A stretch of 64,000 bases of DNA from contig CM042087.1 of NCBI GenBank assembly GCA_023512835.1, forward strand, positions 16,338,853-16,402,852. The letters run 5' to 3'. Position 1 is the first letter of the stretch, and every line of letters begins with the position of its first letter. Shown piece by piece: positions 1 through 10,094 of the stretch. This stretch comes from Taxillus chinensis. Lineage: Eukaryota > Streptophyta > Magnoliopsida > Santalales > Loranthaceae. Made by a program: the position numbers and the translations under genes. The notes under the pieces were generated by a model. That model saw only the letters and a program-made list of their open reading frames with translations, did not search any database and was not told where the DNA came from.

Positions 1-1905
1 ACAAGGCTTCAAGCCTGCGACTGTAAGGCTTTGAGGCTGTGACTGCGAGGCTTCAAGGCTGTGACTGCAAGGCTTCGAGGCTACGACTGCGAGGCTTCGA
101 GGCTGTGACTACAAGGCTTCGAGGCTGCGACTGCGAGGCTTCGAGGCTGCATTTATGAGGCTTCGAGGCTGCGACTACGAGGCTTCGAGGCCGTGGACTG
201 CGAGGCTTCGAGGCTGCGACTATGAGGCTTCGAGGCTGCAACTGCAAGGCTTCGATGCTGCGACTGCAAGGCTTCAAGGCTGCGACTGCGAGGCTTCGAG
301 GCTGCGTCTGCGAAGCTTCGAGGCTGCATCTGTGAGGTTTCGAGGCTATGACTGCAAGGCTTCGAGGCTGCGTCTCACGAGGCTTCGAGGCTGCCGCCGT
401 GAGGCTTTGAGACTGCGAATGTGAGGCTTTGAGGCTGCGACCGTGACGCTTCGAGGCTGCGTCTGCGAGGCTTCGAGGCTACGATTTCCGGGCTTCGAGG
501 CTACAACCGCGAGGCTTCGAGGCTGCGACCGCAAGGCTTCGAGGTTGCGTCTCGTGAAGCTTCGAGGCTACGACTGCAAGGCTTCGAGGCTGTGATTGTG
601 AGGCTGCGTCTGCGAAGCTTTGAGGCTGCATCTGCGAGGCTTCGAGGCTGTGACTGCGAGGCTTCGAGGCTGCATCTGTGAGGCTTCGAGGCTGCCGCTA
701 CGAGGCTTCGAGGCTGTGACTATGAGGCTTTAAGGCTGCGACTGCGAGGCTTCGAGGCTGCGAGGCTTTGAGGCTGCGTCTGCAAGGCTTCGAGGCTGCG
801 ATGCCAGGCTTCGAGGCTACGACTGCGAGGGTTCGAGGCTGCGCCTGCATGGCTTCAAGGCTGCGACTGCGAGGTTTCGAGGCTGCATCAGTGAAGCTTC
901 GAGGCTGCGACTACGAGGCTTCGAGGCTATGACTGCGAGGCTTCGAGGTTGTGATTGCGAGGCTGCGTTTGCAAAGCTTTGAGGCTGCATCTGCGAGGCT
1001 TCGAGGCTGTGACTGCAAGGCTTTGAGGCTGCGTCTGCGAGGCTTCAAGGCTATGACTGTGAGGCTTTGAGGATGCGACTACGAGGCTCCGAGGCTGCGA
1101 CTGCGAGGCTTCGAGGTTGCGTCTTCGAGGCTATGACTGTGAGGCTTTGAGGCTGCGACTACGAGGCTTCGAGGCTACGACTGCGAGGCTTCGAGGCTGC
1201 GTCTGCGTGGCTTCAAGGCTGTGATTGCCGGGCTTCGAGCCTGCAACTGCGAGGCTTCGAGGCTGCGACTACAAGGCTTCGAGGCTGCGACTTCGAGGCC
1301 GCATCTACGAGGCTTCAAGGCCGTGATTGCCGGGCTTCGAGGCTGCAACTGCGAGGCTTCGAGGCCGCGACCGCAAGGCTTTGACGCTGCGATCGCGAGG
1401 CTTCGAGGCTGCATCTGCGAGGCTTCGAGGCTGCATCTGCGAGGCTTCGAGGCTGCATTTGCGAGCTTCGAGGCTGCGACCGCAAGGCTTTGAGGATGTG
1501 ACTGCGAGGCTTCAAGGCTGCGTCTGCAAGGCTTTGAGCCTGCCACTGCGTGGCTTCAAGGGTGCGACTGTGAGGCTTTGAGGGTGCGACTGTGAGGCTT
1601 TGAGGCTGCGTCTACGACGCTTTGAGGTTGCTGCTGTGAGGCTTCAAGGCTGCGACTGTGAGGCTTCGAGGCTGCGACTATGAGGCTTCGAGGTTGCGAC
1701 TGCGTGGCTTTAAGGGTGCGTCTGCGAGGCTACGAGGCTTCAAGGCTGCAACTGCGAGGCTTTGAGGCTGCAACTACGAGGCTTCGAGGCCGCGACGCGA
1801 GGCTGCATCTGCGAGGCTTTGAGGCTACGACTATGAGGCTTCAAGCCTGCGATTGTGAGGCTTCGAGGCCGTGGATCGCGAGGCTTTGAGGCTGCAATCT
1901 GCGAG
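1..1905. repeat. 22-bp minisatellite array inside LTR D
   Basis: About 86 tandem copies of a degenerate 22-bp unit close to GAGGCTTCGAGGCTGCGACT plus two bases. The first units start at 3, 25, 47 and 69, an exact 22-bp step; later copies vary by substitutions and small indels. The array runs off the left edge. At its right end it passes into sequence matching the start of an Ogre-like LTR in reverse orientation, so it is an expansion inside an LTR rather than a free satellite. Reading frames through it are open only because three units make 66 bases; none is a gene. Confidence 0.95.
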
Positions 1906-2140
1906 GGCGTTGACCGTCTTTTCGCAAGTTTGACTTTTCATGCCCAAAACCATTTTGGCCATAACTTCCTCGTTTGAAGTCGGATTTGGGCACGATCGAG
2001 TGTGTTAGTCTCCAAATTCCATCTTCTATCTTTTGGTGCTGATCTTGGGGCATTTTGTGGTCTCTAGAAAATGGATCTTACTCTTGGGCTTCCCTGTTGA
2101 GTTTGGTTGCGATCTGGCTCGGTCAAAATGGGGTCCAACA
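1..2140 (-). mobile_element. Partial Ogre-like LTR (D), reverse orientation
   Basis: Read on the minus strand, it begins at 2140 with TGTTGGACCCCATTTTG, the same start as LTR C at 22312. It then shows the same blocks in the same order: a GGGAAGCCCAA block, a GAAGTTATGGC block and a GTCAAACTTG...AAAGACGGTCAA block. After these, C has a short run of TCGAAG-type repeats; D has the 22-bp array at that point. The other LTR end and any coding region lie beyond the window. The flank at 2141 is gag sequence of another element, so D inserted into a Gypsy gag. Related family to C, not the same copy. Confidence 0.8.
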
Positions 2141-2365
2141 GACATGATATTAAAAATTGCATAACATTCAAAAGGAAGATTCAGGCATTGAAGGATGCAA
2201 AGTAGCTAGACTTTGTCGCACCGGGCCGGGACGCCAAATGTGAACAATGAATCCGCTACTAGAACATTCCCATGATGTGGACCCTGCTACAGGAATATGG
2301 GTATATACTTGCTAAAGACACACCAGAGGTAGGAAAGGGATCAGATGTGGAGAAACAATGCCCTT
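2141..2365 (+). pseudogene. Ogre-type gag fragment (E)
   Basis: This is the stretch around the gag zinc-binding region. It lines up with 28803-29090 of element C: the GACATGATAT start, then ACATTCAAAAGGAAG, CAGGCATTGAAGGATGC and GCCAAATGTGAACAA, ending in TATACTTGCTAAAGACAC. It holds several stops (for example TAG for the Trp of the conserved AKW) and a deletion relative to C. LTR D cuts it on the left and repeat X on the right. It is a dead remnant of the host element into which both inserted. Confidence 0.8.
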
Positions 2366-3030
2366 TGTTGGATATATAGGATTTGATGAAGCTTCCAAAA
2401 TACGATCTAAGTCCTGGAAACTCGAAGATCCGAAGGTCGTAGGGTTGAAGAATCGAAGCTCGTAGAAGTAGAACCGTCAAAGGACATATTGGCGAGAGGC
2501 TCGTAGACTTGTAGGGTATGGAGACTCGAAGCACATTTGTGACAAAACACATTACGACTCGTAGATCCAGGGTCAAAGGTTGTAGAGTCGAAGTGCGAGA
2601 AAAGAGAGCGTTATCGCAAGCAACGATAAATCCAAAGACTCGTAGAGTCGAAGAATTCTAAAGAACAGTAACCAACTTTAAATGACTCGAAGACTTGAAG
2701 CCCGTAGAACCGTAGAGTCCCTAAAAGCGCTTAAGTCAATTAACGAACTTAAAGTACCGCCGGACTCGTAAACTCTAGGGTCATAGAGTCGAGGCCTTAA
2801 AACACCGTTAAGAATCAAACCGGAGACTCGCAAAGTCGTAGGTCGAAGGTTAAGAGTTGATGCAATAAAGACTGGCAAACAAAAATGTAACCGTAGCTCA
2901 AAGAATCGTAGAGTCGTAGACTCAAGGGTCATAGAAACAAATATAGTTAATCTAAAGAAATTGTTAGACGTCACAGACTCAGCGATCTTGAAGGTTGAGA
3001 GTTATAGCTGAAGGGTCGAAGCCGTTAAGT
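2366..3030 (+). repeat. LTR-like repeat X with cryptic TCGAAG/ACTCGTAG repeats
   Basis: It starts TGTTGGATATATAGG directly after gag fragment E. It contains many scattered copies of motifs such as GACTCGTAGAGTCGAAG. The first 200 bases match 63812-64000 at the other end of the window (TATTGGATATATAAG start). The TGTTGGA start and the TCGAAG-rich body resemble the Ogre-like LTRs C and D, so X is probably the LTR of another Tat/Ogre-like family. No matching end with a TSD is visible; the right limit is approximate. No coding potential seen. Confidence 0.55.
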
Positions 3031-3743
3031 GAATTCATGCCTTATGGATGCCTTAATTGTTTTTTGAGCTATGCTTGATTATTAATGTTATATATTTTGA
3101 CATACTTTAGATATCATTACATGTTACTCATGCCTTCACTTGAAGTTTTTCTTGCAAATTGGGACTATTTTGAACTAAACTTGTGTGCTTAAAATAAAAG
3201 AAAAATATAGAAGATTAGGGATTGTGGGGATGCATAACTCATCAAAGAAGAAAATAGCATAAAATGCACCCTTTGTAACGCATTGTAGTACACCCACACT
3301 ATTATCGATTATATGAAAAAAAGAGAAAATCTGTAGATTGTGAAAAAAAGAGTGAGATAGCAATTCATTTATTTTATATCTTGTTTAGTTCCTTATGTGT
3401 ATCACCGATTTGTTTTATCTTTAAGTGTTGGTATGGTACATGGCATGATGTTTCAAGTATACATAAATTATGATATTAATTTTTAAACATGCTTTTTCAA
3501 GTTGATTGATTGAGGACTGCATACTTGTATAACTTGATTAAGTGTCATAAATGAAGGTTAAATTGAAAAGGTGTGAAAGTTAAATAATTTTCGTGCACAT
3601 ACCCACATCCATACTAGAACTTGATTCGTTATACTTGAGTTGTTCTCTTTATATATTTAAATTTGCATAATTGGATAATCTTTGTTTAGTGCTTAAACAC
3701 TATTTTTGTTCGAGGATAACCAAAGTTCAAGTGTGGGGGAATT
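3031..3743 (+). mobile_element. Gypsy G, 3' internal noncoding region and PPT
   Basis: AT-rich and without a credible ORF. It ends in the polypurine tract GTGTGGGGGAATT (3731-3743), immediately followed by the LTR start TGATCACTGCG. The preceding phrase, CGAGGATAACCAAAGTTCAAGTG, is the kind found just upstream of the 3' LTR in many non-chromovirus plant Gypsy elements (Athila/Tat type). The coding part of G is absent. Confidence 0.6.
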
Positions 3744-4203
3744 TGATCACTGCGAAATTTGTTATTAAATTTGCATGTAATTATTGGGTTTTAATTTAAT
3801 ATTTTATTGATTTAATACATTTTTATAATAATTTTCTCCAATTTCAATTATTCTCTATTTTATTTACTTTTATAGATTTAATATTAATTTTGATAGTTTT
3901 TAATGTTAAATTAATTATTCTAATTTTAATATTAATTATTTGAGCTTAACTTGTAATTTTGTTAGATGGTGAAAATTAATTTGCATTTTACTTACGTATA
4001 ATTTGTTGCACCGTAAGCATGCATTGAGAATTTCTAGTGGAATGAATCTTTGTAATTGTAATATTAAATTGGTTATCATGTGTTTTAAATGAAGTGGGGC
4101 CATGTTTTTTTAATGGATTTATTTTAAGGCTTACGTGAATTCCCTGTGTCTTAGATGGTTAGATGAGGGGAAAAGAAAGGAAGTTATATGAATGATTTAT
4201 TAT
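3744..4203 (+). mobile_element. Gypsy G 3' LTR, left part
   Basis: It starts TGATCACTGCG right after the PPT. It is cut at 4203 by the Tnt1-like Copia and resumes at 9510. The five bases 4199-4203 (ATTAT) and 9510-9514 (ATTAC) are the Copia target duplication, differing by one transition. Confidence 0.65.
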
Positions 4204-4571
4204 CGTTGGGATTGCAAACACACACGCATGCAAAAACGAAGGAAACAAGAGGATTTACGTGGTTCGGCAAGGTGCCTACGTCCACGGGAGAAGGGGGCCG
4301 GTTTTACTTATTCCTCTCCAGGCAACTCGCCGGAGGATAATATACAAGAGTTCTCTCTTTCTTCTCATTTATTGTCTCACAATAAGGCATGGATCTTAAT
4401 TCCATTTTACAACACATATATATATAGATTAATTTCCAGGTCTTTGTCCACCATGGTCGTCGTCCACCATGGTCGCTGCCCACCGGAGTTGAAGAAGGCT
4501 GCAGACACACCAGGTTGGAAGAACAGTGCGATCGTTGCTCCTTGACTCCCTAATTGGGAGTGGCCCCCATA
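4204..4571 (-). repeat. Copia (Tnt1-like) 3' LTR
   Basis: About 368 bp, matching 9143-9509 with a few substitutions and small indels. Its outer terminal base is mutated: CGTTGGG where the other copy has TGTTGGG. Its inner end reads CCCCCATA versus CCCCCACA. Confidence 0.9.
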
Positions 4572-4588
4572 AATCTCCCCCTCACGAC
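4572..4588 (-). promoter_or_regulatory. Copia polypurine tract
   Basis: On the minus strand this reads GTGAGGGGGAGATT directly before the 3' LTR. It is the expected primer site for plus-strand DNA synthesis. Confidence 0.75.
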
Positions 4589-6231
4589 CAATTTGGAGTT
4601 GAAGCTAGACCTGCAATCTCCTTGCAGTCTTCCAGCTTCTCTTTCGTTATAACCTTTGTCATCATATCTGCTCCATTATCATTGGTGTGGATTTTCTCAA
4701 CATTCAACAAATTATTAGCCAATGTATCACGGATCCAGTGATATCGAACGTCAATATGTTTGGATCTGGAATGAAATGTAGAATTCTTGTTGAGATGAAT
4801 AGCGCTCTGGCTATCACAGTAGAGAATATACTTCTCTTGAGTCAATCCAAGCTCTTGTAAAAATTTCTTCATCCACAGTATCTCTTTGCAACCTTCAGTG
4901 ATTGCAATATACTCCGCTTCTGTGGTGGATAAGGCAACACACTTTTGAAGTCGTGATTGCCATGAAACAGCTCCTCCTGCAAATGTTATTAGGTATCCGG
5001 ATATGGATTTTCTTGTGTCTACATCTCCAGCCATATCTGCATCTGTATATCCTTTTAACACAGGTTTATTAGTCCCAAAACATAAACACTGACTGGATGT
5101 ACCTCGGAGATACCTCAATATCCATTTGACTGCTGCCCAATGCTCCTTTCCTGGATTTGATAAAAATCTGCTTACAACGCCAACTGCGTGAGCAATATCT
5201 GGTCGAGTGCACACCATAGCATACATGAGACTACCAACTGCAGACTGATAAGGAACTTTCATCATGTCTGATTTCTCCTCTTCAGTTGATGGACTTTGGC
5301 TCCTCGTGAGCTTGAAATGTCTCGCAAGTGGAGTACCAACTGGTTTTGCCTTGCTCATATTGAACCTTTCAAGAACCTTCTCAATGTACCGTTCCTGAGA
5401 TAACCAAATCTTATGATTTTTCCTGTCACGAGTGATTGTCATGCCAAGAATCTGAGTAGCATCTCCTAAGTCCTTCATTTCGAATGACTTGTTCAACTCT
5501 TGTTTCAACCTGTTAATTTTGGCAGTATCTCGACCAATAATTAACATATCATCAACATAAAGCAACAAAATAATAAAATCATCATTAGAAAACCTTTTGA
5601 TGAAAACACAATGATCAGCAGTCATTCTGTTATACTCATTTTTCTCCATGAATGAGTCAAATTTCATGTACCATTGTCTCGGTGCCTGTTTCAGACCATA
5701 TAAACTTTTCTTTAGTTTACATACCATGTGTTCTTTTCCTTTCACCTGAAATCCTTCAGGCTGCTCCATGTATATCTCCTCATCGAGATCACCATGTAAG
5801 AATGCAGTCTTTACATCGAGTTGTTGAACCTCCAAATCTAGGCTGGCCGCCAATCCAAGAACAACTCTAATAGAAGACATTTTAACCACAGGAGAAAAGA
5901 TTTCATCAAAGTCAATACCTTTCTTTTGTCCAAAACCTTTCACAACCATTCTGGCCTTATAACGTGGTTGTGAGCTGCCATCTTCTCCTTTGATTCTATA
6001 CACCCACTTATTCTTGAGTGCCTTCTTCCCATGTGGTAACTCTACCAGGTCAAATGTATGGTTCTTGTGCAAGGATCTCATCTCCTCTTGCATGGCTTTC
6101 CTCCATTCCATCTTCTGCTGACTCTTGATTGCTTCATCATAATTCTCTGGCTCTCCCCCTTCAGTGAGCATCACATACTCATGTGGTGAGTATCGACGAC
6201 TCGGTTGTCGTTCTCTGGTGGATCTCCTCAA
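4582..6231 (-). CDS. Copia reverse transcriptase and RNase H (Tnt1-like)
   Basis: An open frame of 549 residues, the C-terminal half of a Copia polyprotein. The RT domain starts near residue 50 with the YDEAIKSQQKMEWRKAM block, then a KARMVVKGFGQKKGIDF block. The catalytic YVDDMLIIG follows near residue 225. RNase H follows with TDADMAGD, the KSISGYL block, STTEAEYIA and CDSQSAIHLNKN, ending near DMMTK. The first Met here is only the first after a stop: the same frame continues upstream across one TAG at 6250-6252 into integrase, so this was not a separate gene. It would copy the element RNA into DNA in virus-like particles. The catalytic motifs look intact. Confidence in family is high; in function, low. 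Confidence 0.93.
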   Translation of the reverse strand: MRRSTRERQPSRRYSPHEYVMLTEGGEPENYDEAIKSQQKMEWRKAMQEEMRSLHKNHTFDLVELPHGKKALKNKWVYRIKGEDGSSQPRYKARMVVKGFGQKKGIDFDEIFSPVVKMSSIRVVLGLAASLDLEVQQLDVKTAFLHGDLDEEIYMEQPEGFQVKGKEHMVCKLKKSLYGLKQAPRQWYMKFDSFMEKNEYNRMTADHCVFIKRFSNDDFIILLLYVDDMLIIGRDTAKINRLKQELNKSFEMKDLGDATQILGMTITRDRKNHKIWLSQERYIEKVLERFNMSKAKPVGTPLARHFKLTRSQSPSTEEEKSDMMKVPYQSAVGSLMYAMVCTRPDIAHAVGVVSRFLSNPGKEHWAAVKWILRYLRGTSSQCLCFGTNKPVLKGYTDADMAGDVDTRKSISGYLITFAGGAVSWQSRLQKCVALSTTEAEYIAITEGCKEILWMKKFLQELGLTQEKYILYCDSQSAIHLNKNSTFHSRSKHIDVRYHWIRDTLANNLLNVEKIHTNDNGADMMTKVITKEKLEDCKEIAGLASTPNWS

Positions 6232-6249
6232 CTGTGTTTCTGGTGGAAC

Positions 6250-7700
6250 CTATTCTGGTATATCGAATGATGTATCAGCAGATGGAGATATATTACCTGG
6301 TGATGATGTATCAATCACACTATCTGGAACTATTGGTGGTGAGATTGGTTCCAGATTTACTGGAATTTCCTTAGACTGTGACTTTTCTGGCTTTTCAAAA
6401 TCTTCAATGGTCTGATCTTCAAGAAAGACCACATCTCTACTCCTGACGATCCTTTTGTTGATAGGATCCCATAGTCGATAGCCAAACTCCTCATGAGCAT
6501 ATCCTAAGAAGATACACTGCTTGCCTTTTCCATCCAATTTTGTTCTTTCATCTTTTGGGATGTGTACAAATGCCCTGCAGCCAAATACTTTCAAATGTTT
6601 ATATGAAACCTCTTTACCTGTCCAAACCCGTTCTGGTACATCATATTTCAATGGAACGGATGGAGATAGATTGATAAGATCAACTGCAGTCCTCATTGCC
6701 TCCCCCCCAAAAGGAGCTTGGCGTTTTGCATTTGAGAGCATACACCTAATTCTCTCACAAATGGTCCTGTTCAACCTTTCAACAACTCCATTATGCTGTG
6801 GTGTTTTTGGTACTGATTTTTCCAACCTGATGCCATAACTTTTGCAGTACTCCTCGAATGGACCACGATACTCTCCTCCATTATCTGCGCGTACACACTT
6901 TAACCGTCTGCCTGTTTCTCTTTCCACCTTTACATGAAACTGTTTAAAAACCTCCTGCACTTGATCTTTGGTTTTTAAAGCAAAAGCCCACACTTTTCTA
7001 GAGTGGTCATCAATGAAAGTCACAAAATAAATAGCACCACCCATCGACTTGGTGCTCATCATGCAGACATCAGTGTGTATGAGATCTAAAATATTTTCTT
7101 TTCTGGAGGGTAAATAACTATGAAATGATACTCTGTGTTGTTTTCCCATTATACAATCAACACAAGTATCTAAATGTGTACCTTTGAGTTTGGGCAAGAG
7201 ATCTTTCTGTGACAAGATTTTGAGACCTTTCTCACTCATGTGGCCAAGTCGTCTGTGCCACACTTCTGCTGAAACCTCCTTTAGAGCAGCGTTAATTTCT
7301 CCCCCACACATTTTGGCATTTGTGAGGTAGAGAGATTTATCCTTCTTGCCTTTTGCAATTATGAGATTACCTTTGGTAAGTTTCCATTTTCCATCACCAA
7401 AGGAGCTGATGTATCCTTCGTCATCAAGCATTCCAGTGGATATTAGATTGAGGCGAATATCAGGAACATGCCTCACATCTTTCGAGATTAACCCGCATCC
7501 AATATTAGTTTCCACAAAAATATTGCCAATACCAACAATTTTTGATGCACCATCATTTCCTATCTTAACATTTCCAAAATTTCCTGAGGTATAAGATGAG
7601 AAGAAATCTCGTTGTGCTGTAACATGATAGGATGCACCTGAGTCAATTACCCATGTTGAATCATCTCCCGCAAGGTTGACCTGATTATCGTCCTGAATAA
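6250..7700 (-). pseudogene. Copia protease and integrase (Tnt1-like)
   Basis: The protease lies at about 7690-7500 and carries the active-site triplet in WVIDSGASYHV. Integrase follows with the zinc-binding HRRLGHMSEKGL...CVDCIMGKQ block. The catalytic DDE core comes next: D in LIHTDVC, D in RADNGGEYRG and E in PQHNGVVERLNRT. The C-terminal GCRAFVHIPKDERTKLDGK and GYRLWDP blocks are typical of Tnt1. The first Met (7515) is arbitrary, since the frame is open upstream through the protease. It ends at TAG 6250-6252, in the same frame as RT, so a single nonsense change splits the polyprotein. A frameshift separates it from gag. Confidence 0.92.
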
Positions 7701-7714
7701 TAACAATTTCATCA

Positions 7715-8595
7715 TTAGCAAGCAGTTGTTATTATTCGGGTTTTACCTTCAGAATTCCTTTGCTCTACTTTTAGCTTTCGACACTCTCGAATGAAGTGTC
7801 CAGGCTTTCCACAATGGTGACATGTTATGTCGTATCTCGATCGAGATTTCGATCGATACACCCTTTGTTGATTTTGATCACGGGGTTCTTTGCTTCGCTT
7901 CTTCCTTGCCATTTCTCGCTTTCCTTGTCGTTCGATGACAAGGGCCTCTGAAATCCTGGAGTTTGTCCCTCATCCTTCCTTCGAGACTCTTCATTCAGCA
8001 TTCGGTCTTTCACCATTTCCACAGTGAGTTTTCCATCAGGTGCCGAATTGCTGACTGACACGACCAACGTGTCCCATGACTTTGGCAAGGAACTCAACAT
8101 TAACAAGGCCTACAACTCATCATCCACCATCATTTTCATGGAATTTAATTGATCAACGATACCTTGGAACTCACTCATATGCTCCGATACGTTGTTTCCA
8201 TCCTTGTACTTTAAGTTGACAAGTCGGCGTATCAGGTTCGCCTTATTTTATGCAGTTGTCCTCGCATACATCTTTTCTAATTTTTGCCATAGAACGGAAG
8301 CATCGTGTTCGTTGGCAAAATTTTGGAAGATGCTTTTGTCGATCCATTGTCGAATTTGGGCTGCACACTTCCTGTTGAGCACGTTCCATTCGGCATCAAC
8401 TGGCCAGGTACTTGTTGATGTCTTTTCATCGGATCCACTTGCCACAGTAGCTTCTACTAATTCTGCAGTAGGCTTAGCAGTTTCTACAATGGGCCTCCAT
8501 AAATCTTTAATATATAAAAGATCCTCCATTTTGGGCTTCCAGATAGCATAATTAAAAGCAGTAAGTTTAATCATGTTACCAGTATTTTCTTCCAT
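7715..8595 (-). pseudogene. Copia gag (nucleocapsid) pseudogene
   Basis: Starts METs at 8595 (MEENTGNMIKLTAFNYAIWK), the usual Copia gag opening where a Trp-rich segment begins the capsid-like domain. In-frame stops lie at about 8248 (TAA) and 8107 (TAG). The same frame then carries SSLPKSWDTLVVS and MVKDRMLNEE blocks. A frameshift near 7900 moves to the frame holding the zinc knuckle CHHCGKPGHFIREC (CX2CX4HX4C) at about 7785-7830. A second shift leads to the protease. Gag would form the particle and bind RNA; this copy cannot make a full protein. Confidence 0.85.
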
Positions 8596-9126
8596 TTATA
8601 TGCACCGAATTTCAAAAATCTAACCATACGGATGTGTCCGAAGCGGTCGAATTAGTTGAAAATGACTCCTGAATCATCGAAATCGGACTCCGATTGATCA
8701 AGATATGATCAAAACAGTATCAATGGTCTGGATCGAGTGATGAGGTGGACGCCGGAGCTACTGCTGGAACGTCAACGGAACTGTCTCCATCGCCGGAATA
8801 GTGTCGTCTTCTTAGGCAAGGTGGTACTGTAGACGCCGGTGTTGACCCGAACTTTGACCGCCTCTACAGAGTTCGTTTTAGCTCCGTTTTTGATGCCGTC
8901 TTCACCGTTGGACTCGTAGTGTTGTGTTCTACATGCCTGTGTTCTCAAAACGGATTTCCGGTCACCTTGAATTTTTCCGGTCACCGGAAATTTTGCGTCC
9001 GTTGTCGACGCCGTCTACACCGTTGGACTCGCAGCGGCCCGATCTATAACTCTTTGCCGTTCAAAATGAAATCCGGGCAGGTTGAATTTTCCGGCCACCG
9101 AAAAACTCCTCTGTTTCTCCTCCACT
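8596..9126 (-). other. Copia 5' leader
   Basis: Untranslated stretch between PBS and gag. It contains an imperfect direct repeat: CACCGTTGGACTCGTAG and CACCGTTGGACTCGCAG, about 110 bp apart and each with neighbouring CCGGTCACCGG-type sequence. No reliable coding signal. Confidence 0.6.
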
Positions 9127-9139
9127 GGCTTTGATACCA
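9127..9139 (-). promoter_or_regulatory. Copia primer-binding site (tRNA-Met)
   Basis: The minus strand reads TGGTATCAAAGCC three bases inside the 5' LTR. This is nearly identical to the usual plant initiator tRNA-Met site TGGTATCAGAGC. Confidence 0.88.
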
Positions 9140-9142
9140 CTT

Positions 9143-9509
9143 TGTTGGGATTGCAAACACACACGCATGCAAAAACGAAGGAAACAAGAGGATTTACGTG
9201 GTTCGGCAAGGTGCCTACGTCCACGGGAGAAGGGGGCCGATTTTACTTATTCCTCTCCGGCAACTCGCCGGAGGAAAATATACAAGAGGAGTTCTCTCTT
9301 TCTTCTCATTTATTGTCTCACAATAAGGCATGGATCTTAATTCCATTTTACAACACACATATATAGATTAATTTCCAGGTCTTTGTCCACCATGGTCGCT
9401 TGTCCACCATGGCCGCTGCCCACCGGAGTTAAGAAGGCGCAAAGACACCAGGTTGGAAGAACAATGCGGCCGTTGCTCCTTGACTCCCTAATTGGGAGTG
9501 GCCCCCACA
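9143..9509 (-). repeat. Copia (Tnt1-like) 5' LTR
   Basis: On the plus strand it begins TGTTGGGATTGC and ends GGCCCCCACA, so the sense LTR is TGTGGGGGCC...CCCAACA. It pairs with 4204-4571. The flank ATTAC (9510-9514) matches ATTAT at 4199-4203 as the target duplication. Confidence 0.9.
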
Positions 9510-10094
9510 ATTACGTGGGACCAATATTAGCATTGTTTGAAGAAACAGAGATGAGTTATGAGTTGCCAATTTTACATCAGCAATGGATTTATGGGTCTAT
9601 AAAAAAAGAGAGTGCGGCCTGCACCAAGGGCTGCCCTTTTTCCAATTCCATACATCATGAAGACACGGCCTCCACCATCGGCCCAATCTCCAACGCCCAA
9701 GTGTAATTCCTATCTCACACATGGTGCGCGCCTCCAATCTCCAACACAACACCAATATAACCCAACGCCGCAGCCTTGGAACGCGACACCATCCTTCCAT
9801 TACGCTGCCTCCATCATGCCAAGTCATCTCCATATCCTTCGACGCGACACTGCAGGATCGTTCTCGTATTTTTATTTTTCTATGAATTAATTTTTTGTAT
9901 TTGATTTAACTTCAAACTTCGATTGTTATTTTGAATCTTGGTTCTTCAATTTGACAATTTATTTAGGTGCTATGGTTTGCAATTCGTTCCTCTATATATT
10001 ATAAATTCTTTACAATTAATTTGCGGTTGTAGTTAATTGTGTATTGTTTAAAGCATGATTTTTAATTGTGATTAATTCGCGGTTGCGGTTAATT
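9510..10094 (+). mobile_element. Gypsy G LTR, right part
   Basis: Resumes the LTR interrupted at 4203. It has a TATA box (TATAAAAA, 9598-9605) and then AT-rich sequence. The end near 10094 is where similarity to Copia gag begins; no terminal CA with a TSD is visible, so this is an illegitimate junction or a truncated LTR. The right limit is approximate. Confidence 0.5.
9598..9605 (+). promoter_or_regulatory. TATA box in Gypsy G LTR
   Basis: TATAAAAA, about 850 LTR bases downstream of the LTR start once the Copia insert is removed, a normal place for the U3/R boundary of a long LTR. Confidence 0.45.

Larger units (their letters stand above)
4204..9509 (-). mobile_element. Tnt1/Tork-type Ty1/Copia retrotransposon
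   Basis: Complete in layout: on the minus strand, 5' LTR (9509-9143), tRNA-Met PBS, gag, protease, integrase, RT, RNase H, PPT, 3' LTR (4571-4204). The order protease-integrase-RT-RNase H defines Copia, and the integrase and RT sequences are close to the Tnt1 family. It inserted into the LTR of Gypsy G. Gag has two in-frame stops and a frameshift, and one TAG separates integrase from RT, so it is dead but fairly recent. Confidence 0.92.

Noticed and set aside
53..1889. Several Arg/Leu/Ser-rich open frames of 60-123 codons on both strands
   Set aside because: They lie wholly in the 22-bp minisatellite; three units make 66 bases, so frames stay open by periodicity.
1..1905. CRISPR-like regular repeats
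   Set aside because: Units are contiguous with no unique spacers, and the context is plant LTR sequence.
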